Positions 58,831 through 64,000 of a stretch of DNA of 64,000 bases are shown here, in pieces. The stretch's first letter is position 1; each line of letters opens with the position of its first letter. The stretch is from assembly GCA_008360955.1 (NCBI GenBank), contig LUCM01003740.1, forward strand, positions 111,450 through 175,449, read 5' to 3'. The position numbers and the translations under genes were made by a program. The DNA comes from Fasciolopsis buskii. Its lineage: Eukaryota > Platyhelminthes > Trematoda > Plagiorchiida > Fasciolidae. Below the pieces are notes generated by a model that had not been told where the DNA came from, did not search any database, and was given only the letters and a program-made list of their open reading frames with translations.

Positions 58831-59535
58831 ACGTCAAGTTGCTATCTCATTTTGACAGCTTTGAGAATAGCCCTATTCCCAAATGTCTTGAATACACGGC
58901 CGATACTTTGTTACTGAGTACAGTCTCAAGCAAATTGTATTTTCTTGTCGATCGTCTAAACGATATTCTGTTTGTTTGGTTTGTTTCTTGCGCTCAGAGC
59001 TGTAGCTTGTTCTTGTAGAAAAGCAACTGGGTGACGTGGAGTACTGAATTTTTTGTATGGTTTTTTTTATCTCACTTGGTGGTCGTATATCGGACACACA
59101 CAGATTGCCTGAATAAAATTTGCTGATGTGAGACATCTCTGGCGTTGATATGACTTCTGGTTAACGAATAAAGGTCGATTATACACGGTAGCAGTGAGGT
59201 CGATATTGCTCTGTGGTTCCTAAATAAGGCCGTTTACAGCAGAATTTATGTGAAGATTTTTGGTGTTTGAATACCGTTGCCTTCGTAGAATTGGTGGAAT
59301 ATGGTGGTGAATTTTTGTGAATAATTCAAAAGTTAGGCGTCAGTCACGCGGGAAAGACTGTGGCTAGGGTTAGGGGTTGAGCCTTCCGATCGCCAGTCAA
59401 CTTCCCCGCTTAGCAGCCCTCTGCTGGCCGCGGCTTCCTTCCTGAAAGCTCATGTACATTTTTTTTCATTAATAAAGCAAGTAAAAAGACAAAACGGTAA
59501 AGGGTATTCTATGGTCCAGTTTTCAAAACGGGCAC
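58831..59535. other. Intergenic stretch, nothing recognised
   Basis: There is a run of the same sequence type as the RTE 5' flank up to about 58860 and then unmatched sequence. No coding or repeat block is supported. Confidence 0.45.
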
Positions 59536-59800
59536 TAAACCAGAGTTGATTGAGGTTATTTGGACGTGTTTTGCTCATACCCACAGAACTCTTGGCTCGT
59601 TGCACGCTGATTTTTGAGACAGATTGTAGTTGGAGCGTGGTTCGCGGTGGTCAGTCGATGATATATGTAAAAATTATGAGAGCTTTAACCAGTGGACTGG
59701 CAGGTGTAGCTGTAGTTAGACTGCCAGTTTGGGGTCTAAGAGATCCCCCGAAGCAGTGGTTGAAGACACTTGGTAATATGGCTCAGGGCCGCTCTTTGAT
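59536..59800 (+). mobile_element. RTE-like element, very decayed 3' end
   Basis: The frame at 59550-59897 contains LRLFGRVLLIPTELLARCTL and LPVWGLRDPPKQWLKTLGNMA. These correspond to 'RLRWLGHVLRM..TRLP.RAL' and 'RGWGLKDAS..WLETLKNMA' in the family A C-terminus. A plus-strand orphan tail with no upstream RT. Confidence 0.6.
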
Positions 59801-60144
59801 GTTCATGCATTTTGAACCTTTCTTCTTCCATAAAATTCATCGACTTACTATTTTGCAGTCCATCTTTCATTATTCCCCGTTGTTTTTTTCTGTTTGAGCA
59901 GATGATGATATGAGGTAGTAACCACAACCAGAGCACGTTAGCACAAAATTAATGACCGTCCAAAATGAACTGTCTTTGAAACAGTTTTGAAAGACTCGTT
60001 GCAAAATACTATTGCTTCTTATGTTTTCATCAAAAGATACATTTCCATCTATCTTCCAATAATGAACTTTAAACTAAGCCAGTTGACAATGGTTGCTACT
60101 CTCGGAATTAGACTCAGTGATATCTAACTCGAAAACTATTTTTG

Positions 60145-60190
60145 TCCATCTACCAACAACGCTGTGTTATTAACATTATATCATTCACAA
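60145..60190 (+). repeat. Second copy of the 17.8-kb dispersed repeat (opposite orientation)
   Basis: About 40 bp (CATCTACCAACAACGCTGTG and the following TTATTAACATTATATCATTC) are the reverse complement of 17811-17850 with one difference. Similarity stops on both sides. Confidence 0.65.
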
Positions 60191-60626
60191 TAACAACCAA
60201 TACATGGCGCACCGATTTTTCGACACTTTCCCTACGTCATTCAGTCCTGATATTTTTGTTTACTTCTGAAAGTCTTATGTCTGTTCTTTGTTTTTAGGTA
60301 ATTGGTAAACTGATACCACTTTTGTATTTCATGGAATATTTCTTTCTATAGGTGAATTCTCGTGGGTAGAGAAATAGCGAATTCGGAATCCTCTCACAGG
60401 TCAGATGGAAATGAATGTCAACCTCGGACTAGCATGCTTGACTGAATAGTTCACATGGTGATCTATTTCACACGTCACCACTTTCTCAATTATTTAAAGT
60501 GATCTCTGTCTGCGTCTGTTGCAGGAGGCTGAAATCGATTTCCGACGACGGCTATTCAAATGGTGTATGGAATATCCGCCCTAATTGTACTGATATGAAA
60601 AATTGTACAACCGGACAGTGGAATGT

Positions 60627-60632
60627 TTTATT
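60627..60632 (-). terminator. Poly(A) signal AATAAA of the minus-strand gene
   Basis: TTTATT on the plus strand reads AATAAA on the minus strand, about 90 bp after the stop codon of the last exon at 60721. Position and hexamer fit a normal cleavage signal. Confidence 0.5.
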
Positions 60633-60720
60633 AATTTTACATCGCCGTCTTTCCATCCTCATACATTATGGCAAACGAAAATGGGTAACACGAATTGTGT
60701 GATCATCGCAGAAACCCCTG

Positions 60721-60951
60721 CTATTGACGCTTTTTCGTCTTCTCCGGTGGGATAAACGGTTTCCAGATCAGGCAGTCGGCAACCGTCAGTCTCGGTTGAC
60801 TGGTCTTGGGTCGAGGCCTAATTCGAGATTGAAATTGCGATGGGGATAATGCTGAAGGTACAGAGGCCGAACTCTCTTCACAAACTGTCATAGGTTGTTC
60901 TGGGGTAGTGTAATTGTCCCGGTAGGATGAGTGTGGTTTCGGGATTGTCAT
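60721..60951 (-). CDS. Minus-strand gene, last exon: Pro/Ser-rich, ends DCLIWKPF...KKRQ
   Basis: The acceptor is TGTGTTTTACAG, directly before an ATG that is here read as internal Met. The 76 codons then run to a TAG. The product opens MTIPKPHSSYRDNYTTPEQP, passes a Ser/Pro-rich stretch, and ends TVADCLIWKPFIPPEKTKKR. The S-x-Y-R-D-x-Y/T motif recalls the short repeats of ciliary microtubule-inner and SAXO/MAP6-type proteins. That is a resemblance only. It joins in phase 0 to the exon at 63163. Confidence 0.55.
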   Translation of the reverse strand: MTIPKPHSSYRDNYTTPEQPMTVCEESSASVPSALSPSQFQSRIRPRPKTSQPRLTVADCLIWKPFIPPEKTKKRQ

Positions 60952-63162
60952 CTGTAAAACACAGTGTATATCAATGTAAGGAAGCTGTTTGAAGAGAATG
61001 AATGCACTCGGGATTTGGTAGTATAGAGGACAAACGTTAGGCTCACTTTTTTGAACGAATATATGTACGTACACACGTGTCGAAACCAATTTAACTGAGG
61101 GACCACAATGGAAGAAGAAACCTTGTGAGGATTTGGCCCGGTAAAACTGGGTTGGATTTATTGCACCTAATGCAACATTTTCTTGAGTGGATCTTCTGCT
61201 CGGATCAGGATGTGGCACTTGTAAATTCGTAAGTTCAGCAGAATTTTAGGATTGCTCATGGGTGCATGTAGTCGTCCCAATGAACTGTTCGTTAAAGTCA
61301 ATACATTATGCCTGATCTAACGGCTGATAACAATGAGGTATTGGGGCAGGCATTGAAATGCAGAGTTTGTTTTCCAGATTGCTCATTTGTTTGTGAGAGC
61401 TAAGTCTGCCCTAAACATGCTTCAATATTATCAGTCAGTTCATACCATTCCTCGAAGCGAAGAGTAGGTGCATAAGTAATACTAAGGGTTAACCCATGAC
61501 AAAAGAAAGTGTTTGGAAACTGTACTCGGTGAACATTATCTAGTGGAACAGATAAACGAGTTTGATAGCCTAATCCAATTGACAAGGTTTGAAGTGACCA
61601 CAAAATGATATTCTTCACAATCATTTTTGTAAAATTTCTCGATTGAAGCAGAGCACAACGGGACTGAAACAAATCCTTTAGTTGCGTCCATTCCATCCAC
61701 TCTGAGTGGTGACCAAAATAGAGTATCAAACAAGGTTTGGATACCTTTTACGTGATGGGCAGGTGACAGCCTATATGGGCGAGGCTTCATCGAGTTAGTG
61801 TTTGGTCATGAATTCCGAACCTGTTTCATACTGCTGTTTGGTGTATGGGGCTGTGGGATAGTAAGATGTACGCCTTTTACAATCAATGATCCACTTGAAG
61901 TGTCCATGGTGAAACGCGGTATGAAATCCGCCACCATTCATCATGAAGTACTTCTCTACAAGGACCACTGATTCTGTCTGATCCGGTTATCCGAAGAGCA
62001 GTCATGCAAACAGAACGGAAGGTTCCCATATCCGAAGAAGTTGTGAAGATTAAATCATCAAATGCCCTTTGGACACTGTCTATCTTTCTTCACATATCCG
62101 AGATAGATCTCATATCAATCGTCGATTGATCACATATTTTTTCATTGTTTATACCACAGACCGTACACTATAAAGATCAATATGATCAATTTTAATATCT
62201 CGGCCATTGTGAACAAAATTTTCTGTCCCTCGTTACTTTTCTTATTTCTGTTCATTCAAGCTGAACCAAGGGAAGTGCACTAAGGATGATCGGAAACGAG
62301 TCTAGTCAGCGTTCAAGTTGCATCTGTGGCTTCTCCCTCTGATGCATGCATTTTAGTAATTATTGGGAAGCCTAAAGTTGACGTTGATCATAGGTCGGAT
62401 TGACGGCTTCCATCAAGTCCGAATTCTTGAGCTTCGAATTTTGATAACTCTGAGCAGGAGCATGACTGCAAGGTCATTCGAGTTGATTCCCACTCACCCA
62501 ACACAGTTCTATTTGGGTATAAGCATAAATTTGATTCCCTAGTTAAAACAGAAGCAGCGGCGCTAAGCATGCTAAGCCATACTTCGCGGGTCATTTGTTG
62601 CAATACAAAACGTCAGCCGAATAGGCTAGCTAATCGCCTTTTCAAATGAACAGGAAGGTTGGCCCATGGGTACGCTAAGCACATGCAACAGCAATTGGCA
62701 ATTTCCATTTTTGAAATTAGGCCAACAAACTTTTAAATTTGCCTATTAATTTCACAGCTCCAACGAGCAGTTTCTCCAAATAACTTTTCCTTATTTTCTG
62801 TAATCTTTTCAGCAGAAAAGCTTGAGATTTTTTAATCTATCCTGAGTTCACAAGCATTTAGTGTATCCACAGTCCTTAGAATTTAGCTGAGCTCAAATAT
62901 TGCATAGTAGGCAATCATTTATCGGACTCATTTTTCAGATAACTCATTCACGACAGTCCATAACGGAAAACAAACGTTGCCGCAAAATTTTCCGAATAGC
63001 TTTTAGTGGATACCATATTAAGAACTATTTTCCCAGATAGCTTTCCTTAAAATCGGGATAAGGTTTGTTTCCGCCAAATTTGAGGATACTGTAGGTTGGG
63101 TATGGTAGTTTTTGGTAATAATCAATAGTGCATTCTCGGAGGTGGCGTAATTCTTAACTAAC
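60952..63162. other. Intron of the minus-strand gene; nothing else recognised
   Basis: Minus-strand frames at 61400-61790 are open for about 110 codons but lack good splice borders in the right phase. An extra exon there is possible but not supported. No mobile element is seen. Confidence 0.4.
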
Positions 63163-63345
63163 CTGAAGACTTGGAAAAAAATACGGAATTCGGCGATTCA
63201 GTTCGGCTGAATTTGCATTGCCATATACTACTTGGTAAGTTGTCAAACTGGCTTTTTCCTTCTCCTTTCCTTGAGACCACCGGAAAGACTGGAACGACGT
63301 TGTTGCACTGGACGGTCGGTGATTGCGGGCTCGACCACCGGGGTT
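63163..63345 (-). CDS. Minus-strand gene, middle exon (61 codons)
   Basis: The acceptor TTTCCTACAG and donor CTTCAG|GTTAGT frame exactly 183 bp, phase 0 to 0. The product is basic and aromatic: NPGGRARNHRPSSATTSF, then QSFRWSQGKEKEKASLTTY, then NRRIPYFFPSLQ. The second motif (SLTTYQVVYG) resembles the SSYRDNYT motif of the last exon, as in proteins with repeated short tubulin-binding motifs. No enzyme motif. Confidence 0.6.
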
Positions 63346-63754
63346 CTGTAGGAAATGGTCATTCATTAGTTAGGGTCACGTGTTTGTGGTTCAAAACTGC
63401 AAGATGCACACGAAAATCACAGGTCACTTACCCGATCAAAATGAGTCGCATCAAGTTCGAACAAGTGACGATTATCATGTTCGGAAAAAACGTGTTTATC
63501 GGCCGGTTCCTAAAAGATGCTTTAGCAATGTTTTTTTCTTAAACAACATTTAAAATGCATGCTTGCAACTGAACCTGATGCATCAGGTAATACTTACGGC
63601 TGATCGCCTGAGGAACAAGTAGGGGGGATTTGGTTTGGCTGCCGTGCGGAACTCAATATTCACTTCGCGACGTAAGGCATCGAATGATGAACCGAAAAAT
63701 CCTTCCGGGAACTAGTCCAATTGCAGTTAAAAACATCCCAAAAGAGGGCGTTAC

Positions 63755-63812
63755 CCATGCTCCAGTGTAGTGTCTTAGGGGCATCACGTGATTCTTGAAT
63801 TTGTTACAATGG
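63755..63812 (-). CDS. Minus-strand gene, short upstream exon (phase 2 to 0)
   Basis: The 58-bp exon lies between GTGTATTTCAG and TGG|GTAACG. It encodes HCNKFKNHVMPLRHYTGAW after one base that completes an upstream codon, and ends in phase 0 as the next exon requires. It has the same basic/aromatic composition as the following exon. The gene must continue toward or beyond the window edge. Confidence 0.45.
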
Positions 63813-64000
63813 CTGAAATACACAAACGCATCCCCATAACTCATACTCACATGTTTATCACATATCTTATGAAAAAAGTTGCTTAACTTTCTCCCATGCC
63901 TAATCATAAGAGATTCCAAGTAACAGATACAAAAGGAAGAACTTGCCTGAAATAACGTTCGGTCAAATGAAACCAGTCTGACCGGTAGTTTTTACAAGAA

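Noticed and set aside
1..64000. CRISPR array, bacterial operon, prophage or toxin-antitoxin system
   Set aside because: There are no regularly spaced direct repeats, no ribosome-binding-site-led gene runs, and all supported coding DNA is split by introns.

Overview
The window reads as nuclear DNA of a flatworm, most likely a digenean trematode (liver-fluke type). There are no operons or long uninterrupted bacterial genes. Coding DNA lies in short exons of 60-490 bp with GT-AG borders, separated by introns of 0.5-7 kb. The introns and flanks are full of decayed non-LTR retrotransposons of the RTE/CR1 kind, tRNA-related SINE pieces and AT microsatellites. The taxon is inferred from gene and repeat style, not from a search.

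Main gene (+ strand, about 4.9-40.2 kb, probably on to 46 or 48.4 kb): I can chain twelve exons whose splice phases all agree (4937-5086, 9652-9721, 10612-10733, 13214-13438, 13956-14076, 17445-17536, 21817-22074, 24566-25049, 29041-29165, 32115-32228, 33411-33656, 39714-40198). They encode about 830 residues: roughly 260 residues of S/T/Q/N/P-rich, probably disordered sequence, then about 570 residues of heptad coiled coil. The second half of the coiled coil resembles, block by block, the C-terminal tail of class XVIII unconventional myosins. No motor domain is in the window and it would have to lie upstream. Two Ser/Thr/Pro-rich candidate last exons (45.9 kb and 47.6-48.4 kb) both fit the phase left open at 40198.

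Second gene (- strand, 60.6-63.8 kb): three phase-compatible exons (63755-63812, 63163-63345, 60721-60951) and a poly(A) signal give the 3' end of a small basic, Tyr/Trp/Pro-rich protein. It has short S/T-x-Y motifs of the type seen in ciliary microtubule-binding proteins. The family is not identified.

Mobile DNA: RTE-like family A lies at about 35.45-39.3 kb (-) and 52.66-56.12 kb (+). Family B lies at about 5.22-6.43 kb (+) and 56.13-58.82 kb (-). Family C 3' ends lie at about 15.08-15.44 kb (+) and 25.44-26.46 kb (-). A further RTE 3' end is at 59.54-59.8 kb (+) and a CR1-like RT piece at 0.95-1.32 kb (-). All are broken by stops, frameshifts or lost catalytic residues. The A and B copies at 52.66-58.82 kb sit tail to tail. 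They share, with the B copy at 5.2 kb, an almost invariant leader of about 350-400 bp, although the bodies behind it are badly decayed. An odd four-part inverted repeat lies at 7.48-8.02 kb, and one half of it recurs at 31.04-31.13 kb.

The rest (0-4.9 kb, most introns, 48.4-52.6 kb and 61-63 kb) holds no gene that I can support.
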